From Brachycybe producta (lineage: Eukaryota; Arthropoda; Diplopoda; Playtdesmida; Andrognathidae): a stretch of 64,000 bases of DNA. Below are positions 1 through 24,357 of this stretch, in pieces (the first letter of the stretch is position 1; each line of letters begins with the position of its first letter). The stretch spans positions 1,307,001 through 1,371,000 of the forward strand of contig JAUPFP010000001.1 of assembly GCA_036925085.1 (NCBI GenBank). Direction: 5' to 3'. Both the position numbers and the translations under genes were made by a program. The notes beneath the pieces were generated by a model. It had not been told where the DNA came from, made no database searches, and worked only from the letters and a program-made list of their open reading frames with translations.

Positions 1-1916
1 AAATATTATAAAATTTAAAATGAAATTAAAAAAATAAGCATGTCTGAACCAAATTAAACAATGGGTACAATTACAAGGACATACCGAAAAAACATCATCA
101 TCTTTATAGAAATATCATTGATTAGTTCTTTTTTGTGTTGAACCACTGGTATATATGACCTTGAACATTCCTAACCAAAAAAAAAAAGGCAGTGGTCGCC
201 ACTTGTAGCAGGACTCAAGCACGCATTGCCACTGTGTGGTAATGGCTGATGTGAACACATCAATGACCTGCTTATGGTGGCGCCACAAGCTGAGCTTTAA
301 ATTATGGCCAGCTGTCGAGTGTGAGACACTGATATGATGACCTTGACCACCACTACCACCTGTGGCAAAAGCTCGACCACTTTTTGTCATTATGCTACAA
401 GGAAAACGGTGGCGGTGGCTTGCGTGAATACAAACACATGTCTGTGGTCGGCTGAAGGCGACTACTTTTTGTGGCACCACAAAGTGGTCCGTGTGAAGGA
501 AGTCTTTACCATTCAAAATACATTCATTCAATAATATTTGTCCTCATTCTGACGTCACAAAATTATGAATTAATAATTAAAATTAGCTAATTATCAAAGG
601 TTGCTGAAAATTAGAATAATAACGAAAAAGTATTTTCATGGTTTATTTTCTCCGATTTATAATTTATTTAATTTAATTATATTAAAATAATTAACTTGGA
701 AATTAGAGATCGTGTTTTTTACAATTGGTATTTTTCAAATTAAACTTTTATGCCAGTTTTTTAAAAAATAGTTTTTTGTTTGTTTTTTTCTATAAAAAGT
801 TTAGTTAATTTTAGCTGAAGCCAAACACATTGTTTAAATATTGTATTAAGCCTAATTAAATAAATATAAACGCCTGAAGAGGCATTTAACCTCAAAATGG
901 TAATTTGTCTGAATGTGTCGTCATATGTTTTCATCGATTGCACAATAAGTAGTAACGACATGTCACAAATGGATGTAACAAATAAAATAATACAATCTGA
1001 ATACAATTTTTTTTAAACGGAAACAACCAATTAAGGAAGGAAACCATAAAAAGTCCTGACGCCAAAAAACGGCTTTACATTTTTTTAATAAATAATTTTT
1101 TCTCAATACTTTTTTAACTATTTTTTTAAATTAACTATTTTTTCAAAATTAACTGTTTTTTTTTCAAAATTAACTATTTTTTTCAAAATTAACTATTTTT
1201 TTTTCAAAATTAACAGTTTTTTTCAAAATTAACATTTTATTTAAAAACTTTAACTATTTATTTAAAAAACTTTTTAACTATTTTTGAAACTTTTAGCTAT
1301 TTTTTTAAGGTTTTTAAAATATTTTTTGAATTTTTTTGAACAATTTTCAATAGTTCTTTTTCAAGTTTTTTTTAACCATTTTTAAGATTATTAACCATTT
1401 TTCAATTCATTTTAAACCATTTATATAGCCATTTTTAACCGTCATTTCAAACTATTTTTTAAGACTTTCAAAAATTTTTTCAAAACTATTTTTTTCAAAA
1501 CTATTTTTTATCTAATTTTTCAAGATTTTAAAAAAATTTCAAACTATTTTTTAATACTTTTAAACCATTTTCTAGCCTTTTTAACCATTTTTTCTAAACT
1601 TTTAACCATTTTTTGAAGTCATCTTAATTCTTTTTTTCAGTTTTTTTTTAATATTTTATTTATTATAAAAACTACAAAATATTACGACATTTCTTGAATG
1701 TCATTAAAATTATACCTTAAAGTTAATAATACCAGATTTGCTTTAAAAAAAATTCATGATAAACAAAAAACACATTGAAAAACAAAAGAAACATTAATTA
1801 AAAATACATTAATTTGCAAACACAAAAAAAAAACATAAAACTCAAGTTAGACATTTTTATTTGTCCCTTGGATAAAAAATACACAATGTCCAATAAATAT
1901 TTCATTGAATTTTGTT
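1..1916. other. Intergenic DNA: T-rich degenerate array and an old repeat copy
   Basis: No gene is visible. Positions about 1,112-1,640 are a degenerate array of T-runs spaced by TTAACTA, TTAACCA or CAAAA. Positions about 185-515 resemble, in inverted orientation, sequence near 28.37-28.41 kb (shared block around GTGGCGACCACTGCC), so they belong to a dispersed repeat. The rest is plain AT-rich sequence. Confidence 0.5.
1857..1862 (-). terminator. Polyadenylation signal AATAAA of the ABCC gene
   Basis: AATAAA on the minus strand about 55 bases past the TAA stop of the transporter. The spacing is normal for a short 3' UTR. Confidence 0.55.
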
Positions 1917-13244
<11,328 letters not shown>

Positions 13245-15410
13245 TGCCTCAATGTAAAATACTACAGAATACAGACAAAAGCCATGAAACACAATCTTTA
13301 TACCGGGAGATCAAATGTACCATGTCTTGCGGTCTATGATGCAATAGACAACAAAAAACAACAAGACATGTATTAATCTACTACTACATCAAATATAATG
13401 ATGAATTTCCAACATATAAAAGTGCAATAACCAATTGAAGTCGCTCAAAGTTCAATATAATTAATTAAAGTGACAGTGAAAGCCATTTTTGTCTTGATTA
13501 ACATCAAATTTTTGAGAATATTAATTTATCAGCCAATAACTGTGTTCAATTAAAACATTAATTAATGATATTTATATAAAAAACCAATCATAGTGTGGCT
13601 CCATGATTTTTATTTAGTATTCAAAATGCAACAATTCAGCATTTTCTTTTTTTTATCTCTCTCTCAAGGTAAAACATGTCGAGAAATACCTTAAGGGCTA
13701 TTAAAAGTTACCCCTGATATATATTACTAATTGTAAATCAGTACACGACATTAGAAGAAAAAAATGGTGAAAATGGCCTCTAAAAATAAATTTCAAAAGA
13801 TTAACTGATTATAATTATTATTAAATCCTTTCAGACCTAATTATATGGAACAGACATTTTTCTTTAAAAAAAAATGTAAATATACTAACCTAGTAGACAA
13901 TTACTATATTTATGAATAAATCTACAATTCAGGTTGTAACTTGTAAGAATGTTAAATGTGATTTTCAAACTCTGGTTATTTTCTGCAGTTTCATGCACAT
14001 TCATGTTGTTATCTTTCAAAATTAACTTTTTAAAGTTGGGTTATTTTCAAATTGACATCAAAAACGTTTATTTTAAAATATAACAATTTTCCAAAAATAC
14101 CCTTAAGTAATTGAGCTACCCTTCTAGTTTCTAAAAATACTTTCAAGTTCCTCTTAATTTTGTTCTTGACATACAGAATAACCAGAGTTTGAGGTTGGAA
14201 GGGAGGCAAATTCAGGATTTCAGGCAACTTGTTTAAAATTGTTAAAAATGCTTATGCAACAAATGTGTCCAAATTAACTTAGAATAAAACCTCAATGGCT
14301 AGATATTTAAATTAAATTAAATTTCCCCATATAAATTATACTAATGTTTGTAATAATAACATAAAAACCTAATAAAACAGATTTTTTTCTATTTATAAAA
14401 TTAAGTTGCAAAGTAGAACACAAATATAAAAACTAATTTATGTTTCTAGATACTTTTGTGTCTGAACACATTTAAATAAATACAGGTGATGACTTTAACC
14501 TATTTGATGCCCAGCCAGTGGCCGAGGTGATAGAGCAAATCCTGAGCCACTGGGATGTTTCGATTTACAGTTTGATCCTTTAAAACTTCAATTTTTGAGC
14601 TTTCCAATTAGAAAAAATCACTAAGACAATTGTCCATATTTAACTGTTTTATACATAATTACTAAACCAATTAATTTGTCTTGAGTTATTATTAATCTTT
14701 GATAGTTTTTGATTAATTTCAGTTTTGAAAAGTGTTTTTCTCATTAATTGAATTGTGATAATTTGATAAATATTCTTGGAAAGTAACTTTTAGTAAACAA
14801 CAATTTTCTTAAGAAAGTTTAACTGAATTTATTGATGTTCCTCAAAAGTCAAGCCCAGGGCAAAGCCTTTTGGTGCCCAGAGCAGAACCTTTTCTGGCCA
14901 GAGCAGAGGTTTTTGTGCCCCAGTGTCCTTACGTCCCTGGCATAAAGCGGGCACTGCTGGATACATGTATTACAATATTGCAATTTTAGTATGAATTTTT
15001 AATTTTAATTTTCATTAACTAGATTCCACGAAAACAAAAGAAAATATTGATAAATGGATTTTACAGTAATAATTTATGATTTCGACCTTGCTAATAAATA
15101 ATAAAAAAATTTCTAGTCTTGAATTGAAAAAGCAAAACAAAGAAGTAAAATGAGCAAATCTTTTCATACAACAAAAGTTGCTTGGCAACTAAACCTCTTA
15201 CAACTAACAAACAATAAAACCAACAAACAAAAAAGTATAAAGTCAATTTTATGTTCCTGTTCAACCATGTGTTTTAAGAGTTCACTCTTAAAAACACATT
15301 CATTAAATTTTCTTTTGAAAAAATTATTGGGAATCACTTTTTTATTTATTATAATACAATTTGCAAATACAGGTTTCGAAAACAAAACCAGTTGCCTAGT
15401 AGTGCAACTA
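13245..15410. other. Divergent intergenic spacer between the ABCC and lectin genes
   Basis: About 2.2 kb of AT-rich DNA between two divergent genes, so both promoters should lie here. Contents: a CTTCTAGTTTCTAAA-family copy at 14,010-14,190, a degenerate tRNA-like SINE fragment near 14,511-14,580, and otherwise no structure I can name. No convincing TATA box was seen for the ABCC side. Confidence 0.5.
14511..14580 (+). repeat. Possible tRNA-derived SINE fragment
   Basis: GTGGCCGAGGTGATAGAGC resembles an A box, and about 30 bases on there is a TTTCGATTT that resembles a decayed B box. No closed cloverleaf can be folded, so this is at most a SINE relic. Confidence 0.25.
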
Positions 15411-15411
15411 G

Positions 15412-15420
15412 TATATAAAG
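15412..15420 (+). promoter_or_regulatory. TATA box of the mosaic lectin gene
   Basis: TATATAAAG sits about 62 bases before the chosen ATG (15,474). This leaves room for a TSS at about 15,440 and a short 5' UTR of about 30 bases. The inference rests on sequence and spacing only. Confidence 0.5.
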
Positions 15421-15473
15421 TGGCACAACAAGTTTTAAATAAGTCTGAAGTAAATAAAGAGAATCAGTAGTGA

Positions 15474-18400
15474 ATGATGGCACCTACAGCCAGGACTCGA
15501 AACCTAATCAAATTAGTGGTAAGTTTATTTCAACTCAAAAGTTACACAAACATTAATTAGCATTAACTAATGACCACAATGTAACATTTTTTTTTACAAA
15601 AAAAAAGACCTTGTTACTCCTGATATCCCAAGTGACAGCAAACCATGCATCAGGTAGACCGAATTCAGGGCCAGGTTTACAGAACTCAGAACCAGGCCCA
15701 CAGAACTCAGGAACAGGTCCACAAAATTCAGGATCAGTACCACAAAATTCAGGATCAGTACCACAGAATTCAGGATCATACGAACAGGATCAGACTGAAA
15801 ATGGTTTGCAGAAAGGAGGAATTCTAATAGTACGTAACAATGACCAGGAAGAAACCACAACAACGTCTGACAACAGTGAATTTTGCAAAGAATTTGCATT
15901 TCAACCATTGAGAAGTACAAATTCTCTTCTCTTCCCTCTACCACAGGCCTTCTGAGTTGCTAGCAGAGTAATTATTCAAAATCGAATTTAAATTTGTATT
16001 TACAGATGAAACTGAAGCAGAAGACAAATACATTGAAACAAATTTCCGTTACATTCCAGTGAAAATGTCTGAGAATGGTGACTTTCTTAAAAGTTGCCAA
16101 AAACTGTGCAGTGAACAACACTTGCCAATGATAATGAGTAACAACTTAACCATGGATATCATCAAATATGAACTTAGGCAGAATCTGCCTTTTGGATCAA
16201 AGTTTGTGTGGTTTTATTTATTCAAACATAAAACTACTGTATGTTCATACAGATGCAACATGTGGAAACATTTATGTTGCATTATTTCGAAAGATACTTC
16301 CATAAGAACACTGAGTCCACACAGGAGAAACATGTTGCTATATGTCTCTCAGACCTGTTGTCGCCATTTTGTCAAGATAAAACTACTAGAAACCATACAC
16401 AGTAGAGAAACATCCCCGGACAGTTCCCACATGTTGTTGCTTGTTGCAATTTTTTCTTTCAAATTTACCACTCAAAATAAAAACATGCAACAAGAGACGG
16501 CATTTGGAGGAAAGCAACAGAAGCATCTTGCAAGTTTGCAACATGCGTCAACTAGCGGAGACTTTGTTGCAGAAACCTGTAGAAGGCCGAAATGTCTCCA
16601 CTTGTTGCATCTTTGTTTTTTATACAAATATAAAACTTAAGAAAGATCATCGATTATAATTTCTGCTGCAGGTTTTACGTAGGGATGGAGGCACTGCCGT
16701 GGCACGACGATTACGTACAGTGGAGTGATGGTAGCTTGCAAAATTTGAAAGACCTACCATTTAATATTAATGCCATTGGTGCAGGTTCCAAAAAATCATC
16801 TATTCTCACACTGCGAATTTCACTAAAGCATCAGTTTAGATTTGGTAATATAAAATCAAACAGCAAAAGACAGTGCATATGCCTCATTGATGGTAAGCAT
16901 ATTTAACAATAAGATACGCTTACTCTGCAAACATACTGTGTATTAGCTCTGTAATAATAATTGCGAGCCTTTTCTCGCACTTTGTTTCAAAGTATAGCTT
17001 GGAAATTATATGTTGGTCTGCTGTTAGCTAGCCAACCATTATGGCGAGAATTTATGGCTCTGCTGCTAATGCCGGCATGCTAGCAACTGCTGGCCAGCAT
17101 TTATTGACAGTATAAACGTAGCTTAACTTCAGTTACCACAATTAATTTGATCATATTATCCGAAAGCGCCTTTATGTCCATACAGGAAACAATGTTACGA
17201 AAAGTGCTTATTCGTTGGTACCGGTCACAAATGGTACATTGTTGTTTTCGACTGATGCGTACGAGACATATGACGAAGCCGAATTATTCTGCAAAAAGCA
17301 AGATGGCATCATAATAGACGTAAACCAAACTAACTATATTACAAACGAAATGGTAACAATTACTTTTATTGAAGTTTTGTCCATAAAGGCTCATTGTAAT
17401 TGCTTTAAAAATGTACGTAACATCACAGGTATCAGATTTGTATGGAATAAGTTATAACATTCTGTTATGGTTGCGTGACAATGTCAAAACGGCGATAACA
17501 CAAGTGCTTACCGGTGATTGGATCGAATCACCAGTCGACATTGGCAATGCTGATAAAAATGAATACTTTGCGTGCATGGCACACGATTCAAGTTCCTATG
17601 AAATAAATGGTAAGTTAGACATTCTTTTTTAATGAAACTATAGATTTTATACGAAGTGATTGGTTTTTTTTTTGTCTCTAGGAATCATGGGCTGTCGGAA
17701 TGCAGCAACGGACAGTAGCTTAAAACAAAAAGCGAACTGGACAATAGCAGACAGAACCATTCGCCACTGTGTAGAATTGTGCCGAGTAGATGGATACCCT
17801 ATTGCGGGACTTAAGTTCCAGTACTGCCTATGCTACGAACAACAAGATATCAGCATTTTTGTCTCCGGTGGCATTGCCTATTGCAATAATCCCTGTGGAG
17901 AAAACTCGTACCAACTCTGTGCAGGAGATGGAGAAGCAGTATATCTGTATTATGTTCGTGAGTAAAACTTTTCAAATAAGCAAGCAATAAAAGCAGCATA
18001 TGCAACATGACCAATAATTACAATATTTCCAATATATTCGATAACAGCAATAATTGAAATACATTGAATAATTGCAATATATGCAATATTTCCAATAATT
18101 GTAACATTTGCCATTGCAACAATTGCAATATAAGCAATAAGTGTAATATATACAACATATCAAGTAATTACAATATTTGAAATACATTAGATAATTGCCT
18201 TATTTGCAAAACATGGGATATTTGTAATCTATTAGATAATTCCAATATTTGCAACACAGTGGATAATTGGAATATATTGGGTTATTGCAATATTTGCAGT
18301 ACTATAACAATACAATATTATGTACTTTATATTTTTGTACTTTCTTCCAGCGGCATATCCACCTTTACCTTACCAGATTTGCGACAGGTTCTTTAAGAAT

Positions 18401-21400
18401 GAAATCTACTCCTTGGATAAGGACAATTTACATGAACACCTTTCAATACATTACCCAAAAAATGAAACAAGCTTACAGTGCGGAACTCCAGATTGTAATC
18501 AAAAACACAATTCTTATTTATTGTCTCTGTATGAAAACAAAATCACATTTATTTTTACTTTGTTATTTTCAGCATGTTTGAAGGTACCTTATGCACTTGT
18601 TCCCACTTGATGAAAATTATTAAACCGTGAAAATTTCATTCGCAGAATGAAAGACCCTTCTAGTTTTTATATTGGTTTGTTTTATATGTATTGTGTACTG
18701 TCAGGTCAAATGAAGCAACAAAAAACCCTTTTGTCGTATCACTTTAACTAAACTATGAATGCCCATTTTTACCCTCAATATTTATATTGAAATAAAATTA
18801 TTTTGAGGTAAAGTTATAGTTAATTTTAATTAATATCTTAATTAAAATAGATTAAATTACCTGAAATGAATAATTTTAAAAAAGCTAATATAGAAACTGA
18901 CAAAAAATCCCCAAAGATAAAAAAACAATGGCGACCAGAATGACAAAAACAATTTCAAAACAAATTCAACTAATTGAAAATTAATTAACTTTATTTTGAA
19001 CCTATTTTTAGTGTAGGCCTATTTATTAATTTAGAATTCATTTTCACTCTCATTTTTGTCAAGTGGAAACAGGGGCCTTAATTGTAAATTTCTTGAACTT
19101 TGTAATAGGAATTATTTTACTGCAAAACAATGATAAAATTAGTAATACTTGACAGTAGGAATGTAACACTTTAAAGTGATTTTGTTTCAAATGAAGATCA
19201 CATTTTAAAAATTAAAAACATTAATTAATAAATCCTTTTTTTTTTCTGTTCTCAGCTTATACTCATCCTTGCAATCCAGGGTGGAGTTACTTCAATGATA
19301 CCTGTTACTACTTTCAATCTGAAGAAACGTTAACTAGTACTGAAGCTCACCGGTAATGCAATTTAATGCAAAAATGGGGGGGGGGGGTTCGGATTTTTAT
19401 GCAATATCATGACAAATGTTTCTCAATCCGTAGCCTAAGAGCCAGTTGTGAAATATCAATCTCGTTTAGATCAACAAACAATTATGGTTAGAATAAAAAT
19501 TATAAAATTAAATTTTTAAAATTTTAAAATTTTTAAAATTTTAAAATTTTTAAAATTTTTAAATTTTTAAAATTTTTAAATTATAAAATAAAAATTATTT
19601 CAATCAAAAGCACTGGATAGAGGCTAGAACTCTCTGGTTGACAACTGATAGTAACCAGACATCTAGCTTCTAACCAGTCTTTCTGATTAGAAAAAACAAA
19701 GCATAATTGCAGTTGTTCCTAGTGATGATGATTACATCAAATTTTGGCACTTGGTGGGCCACAAACTGAGAAACATTTGCTTGATATTGGCATAAAAATC
19801 CGAGCCCAAAGTAATTACCAAATGCATTAAAATTTAACTTTTCAGAAAGTGTCAAGAAATGAATGGAGATTTAACAACCATTTCTAATGAAGAGTTTGAT
19901 TTCTTCATTTCCAAAATCACAACATTACACAAATATCTAAATTATAGTAATTGGCATGTTGGACTTTACGAACTGAATGGAAAATGGACACAACGGAATG
20001 GTCAACCAATGCGGTTTGATATATACAAAATTTGTGACCAAGATCAGCAAAAAAATAAATTTTACAATATATTTGAGAAAAATATAGACATTTTGTAACA
20101 ATTTGCTCTAACAAAATGCTTAATTATAGATTAAACAAACAATATTTCAAAACCGATCCACCTTCAAAGGACAGATGCGGACAATTAGTTCGCAGTCCTC
20201 GTTTGCACGTCATTAAATCTGTTGATTGCAACAATGAGAAACTTCCTTTCATATGCAAATCTAATAAATGTGTGTAAGCAATAACAAAACATGAATATTT
20301 GCTAAAAAAAAAAAAAGCAAACTAATTCTTGTATTCTAACTACTAATTTGGCAGATGTTCTGGAAGGTTATGCTCCCATTGATGATAACCTAACTCCATT
20401 GTCAGCAAAAACCGAAGACATGACTTTAACATTATGCCAACAATTGTGCACCGAAAAGATGATGTCCACCAACTTGACAAATGCATTTGCAACTACCTTT
20501 GATAATAAATGCTACTGTGATCCTATCGTTCTAAATAGCACATTACATAGTGTGCCATGTAAAGATGTCATTCAATGTCCGGGTAACAGAGGACAACATT
20601 GTGGCTGTGCAAATCCCAAAGGTGGAGTTGTCTACAATATTAATACAGGTTTGAAATAATTAACTGTTTTAACTATATTCTTAATTTATTTTGTTCATTG
20701 TATATATGAGAATTGATAGTATTTCTAGTAAATCTCATTAACATAATCAAGCAGTAATCTTGAATGGACAAAGAGATAGTTGCCCATTTAGTTTTACTGC
20801 TGTGCTATATCCACATGCACGAATTGATACCACTATTAACCAAAAAAAAACTCTTCATACACATAATACAACCAGTAACCTTGAGTTGACTAACAATTAA
20901 TAATAAACTGTACTTTTACAATGCAAATTAATATAACATGCAAGAAAAAGCTCCTCATTAACATAATCCATCCAGTAACTTTGAGATGACACATAATTAA
21001 TAATAAACTGTTTGCACTTTTTGACTGCAACAAATGCAAATTAATATAACATGCAAGAAAAAGCTCCTCATTAACATAATCCATCCAGTAACTTTGAGAT
21101 GTCACAAAGATTTTCCACTGCTTTATAAATCACATGTGTCAATTAAAACAGCTTCAATTGAAAAACCCATCCTCATTAACATACTCCATCAAGCAATCTT
21201 TAGTTGACAACACATTTTCTTAATTGCTGTATAAATCAAGTGTTAATTAATACAACTTCTAGTACACAAGTCCCTCATTAACATAATTCAAAGAGTGATC
21301 TCGATTTGAGAAATAATTTAGATGATGCACAAAAAAGTGCACTTTCAAAGAAGCTTAACTAGTAAAACCACTCATGATGATGATAAGTGGTTTTACTAGT

Positions 21401-21761
21401 TAAATTATTTTTGTGCATCATCTAAATTATTTTCTCAAATCAAGATTACTGTTTAAATTATGTTAATAAACGAACTTTTTTGAGGATTATTACTAGAAGT
21501 TGTATTTAATTAGTAAAACTAGTAAAACCACTAACTATAACTAAAATAATAACCATTCTATTGTGTCATTTTATTATGGAAATTTCAGTTGTGTGGTTGT
21601 CCGAATACAGTTATTCGAGTTGTCGTGAACTGAATGAGAATGGGATCGAAGAAGAACACCTGCCCGAACAAATCTACGCCAGGTACAACGTGAACACTGA
21701 AATAAACACCTATCAATGCCTACAGGCAACAACAACAACAACCACTGAAAGTAAGTATTAA
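15474..21761 (+). CDS. Secreted mosaic protein: three C-type-lectin-like and two WSC domains
   Basis: Probable extracellular carbohydrate-binding protein. Exons: 15474-15518, 15608-15875, 16006-16201, 16672-16892, 17186-17352, 17429-17609, 17682-17957, 18351-18494, 19256-19352, 19846-20094, 20130-20269, 20355-20648, 21589-21761; all join in phase to 816 residues. Order: signal peptide (hydrophobic LVTLLLLISQV, about 14-24), a low-complexity PQNSG repeat region (about 35-70), CTLD1 (about 105-243, FYVGMEALPW then QWSDGS), CTLD2 (about 244-359), WSC1 (about 361-450, GCRN, CVELC, GLKFQYCLC, CNNPC), a 50-residue spacer, CTLD3 (about 500-661, GWSYFNDTCYYF to LPFICK), WSC2 (about 664-757) and a Thr-rich tail. 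I see no EPN/QPD plus WND calcium-sugar motif. Weak points: donors of exons 8 and 11 (GTAATC, GTGTGT) were chosen for phase. The end is uncertain because a strong GTAAGT donor at 21,751 precedes the stop. I know no named orthologue. Confidence 0.75.
16240..16620. mobile_element. MITE-like element in the lectin intron, ends CAGATGCAACATGTGGAAAC
   Basis: The inverted ends CAGATGCAACATGTGGAAAC and GTCTCCACTTGTTGCATCTTT bracket about 380 bases. Related sequence is seen at 32,270-32,950. The open frame that runs from exon 3 into this element is read-through, not coding. Confidence 0.5.
18000..18310. repeat. Degenerate GCAATATTTCCAATAATT repeat in the lectin intron
   Basis: An irregular repeat of roughly 20-30 bases built from CAATAATTG, GCAATAT and TTCCAATA phrases fills the intron between the first WSC exon and the spacer exon. 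Confidence 0.5.
20715..21240. repeat. Tandem repeat, about 114-base unit, lectin intron 12
   Basis: A phrase CCTCATTAACATAATCCATC, then CCAGTAACTTTGAGATGACA, then ATGCAAATTAATATAACATG recurs. Two adjacent units at about 20,950 and 21,064 are nearly identical; outer units are more diverged. The same repeat resumes at 22,885-23,450 beyond the last exon. Confidence 0.6.
21251..21506. repeat. Large perfect-looking hairpin, arms about 120 bases
   Basis: The left arm runs from TACAACTTCTAGTACAC through GATGATGCAC to AACTAGTAAAACCACT. The right arm is its complement, from AGTGGTTTTACTAGTT back to ACTAGAAGTTGTA. The loop is only a short run of TGA repeats. It lies in the last lectin intron, partly built from the neighbouring tandem repeat. 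Confidence 0.65.
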
Positions 21762-21785
21762 GACTTATATTTTTTTTATTTAAAA

Positions 21786-21791
21786 TAAAAA
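21786..21791 (+). terminator. Possible polyadenylation signal AATAAA of the lectin gene
   Basis: AATAAA lies about 25 bases past the TAA at 21,759-21,761. It supports ending the gene there, but an AATAAA in AT-rich DNA is weak evidence. Confidence 0.3.
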
Positions 21792-22407
21792 CGCCCAAAA
21801 TCAAAGAAAACACCCTGAAATGTGGTTGTGGTTGGGACTCATCATAAAAATATTTTTAACGAGAAATCTAATGACGACGACGTCGACCTACAAAAAAAAA
21901 AAGGTAACTTCTTCAGATCAAAGACCAAAAAACAAAAAAACAAGTTACTTTAGGTTGTGACTCATAGATTATGAAAATATGATTTAGTCACAAGTTGCAA
22001 CCGGGTATAATAATAATGTTCTTATCATGTTTCAACCAAAAAAAAAAAAAACATGCTCATTATTCTCATATATATTCACTCATCATCATCATCATCATCA
22101 TATTCAATTTCAATAAACATTTCTTATTTCATATGTTGTATTATGTTTCATTGTATCTAATGTGTGTCTGGTTGTGTTTCTATTATGAGTTTTTTTTTAT
22201 ATTTTATTAATATTTAAATATAAGTGCTTTAAATTTGTATAACATATAAAACAAGTTTTATATTAAATGATTTTTATGTCGTCTTCGTCATTTTCTTGCA
22301 AACTATTACAGGGTGGATAAAAATCATGATTTATTTATTTAAATTAATAAAAATTGCTTCTTTAAAAAAAACTGGGTTCAATGTGTTTATTCATCTGCTA
22401 AGCAAAT

Positions 22408-22537
<130 letters not shown>

Positions 22538-22656
22538 AAAAATTAATTTCATAAAAGAGAAAAAATTCACATTTTTTAAAAAAAAAATAAGAAAAATTCT
22601 GAAAAAAAAAAAGTTTCAAAATGTAATTTAAATCACTTGATTTTTATGGTGTTACC

Positions 22657-22880
22657 AGGGGCGGATTTACCAATAGGCAGAGTAGGCAGCTGCCTAGGGC
22701 GGCAAATTGTAAATTTTTTTTTGTGTAAATTCGTTTTGGATACAAAAAAAAAGTATTGTAAAACAATAAACTGCCTAATACTGCCTAATACAAAAGTAAC
22801 TTTATTAGTTATTACTTTAAGAAAGTATAGGCCATGTGTTTTCAGTTGCTGCCTAGGGGCGGCAAAATGGTAAATCCGCC
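22657..22880. mobile_element. MITE-like element with GGCGGATTTACC ends
   Basis: Inverted ends: left GGGGCGGATTTACC, then CTGCCTAGGGCGGCAAA; right CTGCCTAGGGGCGGCAAA, then GGTAAATCCGCC. The length is about 224 bases and no coding capacity is present. Confidence 0.6.
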
Positions 22881-24357
22881 AATATGTTAGCATAATCCAA
22901 CCAGTAATCTCGAGTTGACACTTAATTAATAATACACTATTTGCACTTTTTCACTGCAACATGCAAGAAAATGCTCATCATTAACATATTCCATCCAGTA
23001 ACTTTGAGATGACACCAAAGTTTATCCCACTGCTTTACAAATCACATATATTTCAATTAATACAACTTCTAGTGCAAAACCTCCTCATCATTAACATAAA
23101 CCAACCAGTAAAATGTAGGTGGAAAATAATTAATAAATGACAATTTGTCTCTTTTTGACTATTCAATAATGCAAATTAATACAATTTGCAGAAAAAAGCT
23201 CCTCATTAACAACATAATCCAACAAGCAATTTTAATGAAGCAAAAAAAAATCAATTCATTTTTAAAAATCAATTTGATTTGACTTAATCCACCCTGAAAA
23301 TATAGCAGTATTTGGTACAATGCAAATTTCTACAACATTCAGAGGGGGGAAAAAAGATCCTCATTAACATAATTCAACCAGTAATCTTGAGTTGACAATA
23401 AGTTTTTTGTTGTTGCTATGCTGTACAAATCACATATGTTAATTAATACAACTAATAAATTGCGGTGTCTAATTAAAACCCATAATACACAATTTCCAAA
23501 AAAAAATACATAATAATTAAGGTGTCTGATTTTGAAACTCTCGTTTATTCTGCAATTTCACAAAAGTTTCAAATAAATTCATGTTAATGAAAAAAGTGTC
23601 CTCTTATTATATTCAACCACAGCCTCCTATGATTCAACATAAGACTTTCTTTAGTAATATATATAGTTGACTCCAGTCGCTGATAGGGGGCGCAATGTGA
23701 TTAACTGAAATTCTTCATAGAATATGTCGTTTGACAAACCCACGACCTACTATATTCTATGTACAGTATGTCTCAGCAACAGCAACGCCCCCACCGTCAA
23801 TAATAAAAGTATACCTGAATATCACAAGGCTATTGTTCAAAATTGAATATTTCAGAAACTATAAATGCTACACCTATTAAACTTAAGTTGATAATTAATA
23901 ACATATCAATATTTAATAATACAAAAAAATGAAATAAATTGGTTGAGAATTAAAAAAGTTATTGCATTTTTTTTAAAGAACCAAATCATTTCTGTAAAAA
24001 AAATTTACAATTTCAATCAAATAAATTCAATAACTTTTATAATTCTTTATAAATTTGTTTCATTTTCTGTAGAATTATATTTTGATATGTTGTTAACAAT
24101 CAAATAAAGTTTAAAATGTGTCGCATTTATAATTTCAGAGATATTCCATTTTCAACGATTTGAGAGGACGTTTATTTTGTCTTCTGTCACATACTGTATA
24201 TAGTAAAAATTAAAGTAGGCCAACATCAGAGGGAGGAGGAATGCAGTTACTGTAGTCAGTCACCATCGAAATTACGCTTTAATTCCGTGTTTTATTTGGA
24301 CAATTTTTTGTTGTTTGTGAATTTATAAAATTCTTATTAGAAATTTAAAAGAAAAAA

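Noticed and set aside
115..534. Overlapping frames of 138 and 66 codons on opposite strands
   Set aside because: The sequence belongs to a dispersed repeat related to 27.9-28.5 kb; no domain or splice support.
16059..16640. Long open frame continuing from lectin exon 3
   Set aside because: The in-phase donor at 16,202 joins to a convincing CTLD exon at 16,672. Past it the frame enters an inverted-repeat element with related copies elsewhere.
20348..20659. Lectin ending at the TAA at 20,657-20,659
   Set aside because: A donor at 20,649 joins in phase to an exon at 21,589 with a good acceptor and new cysteines; the extension seems more likely, though an early stop cannot be excluded.
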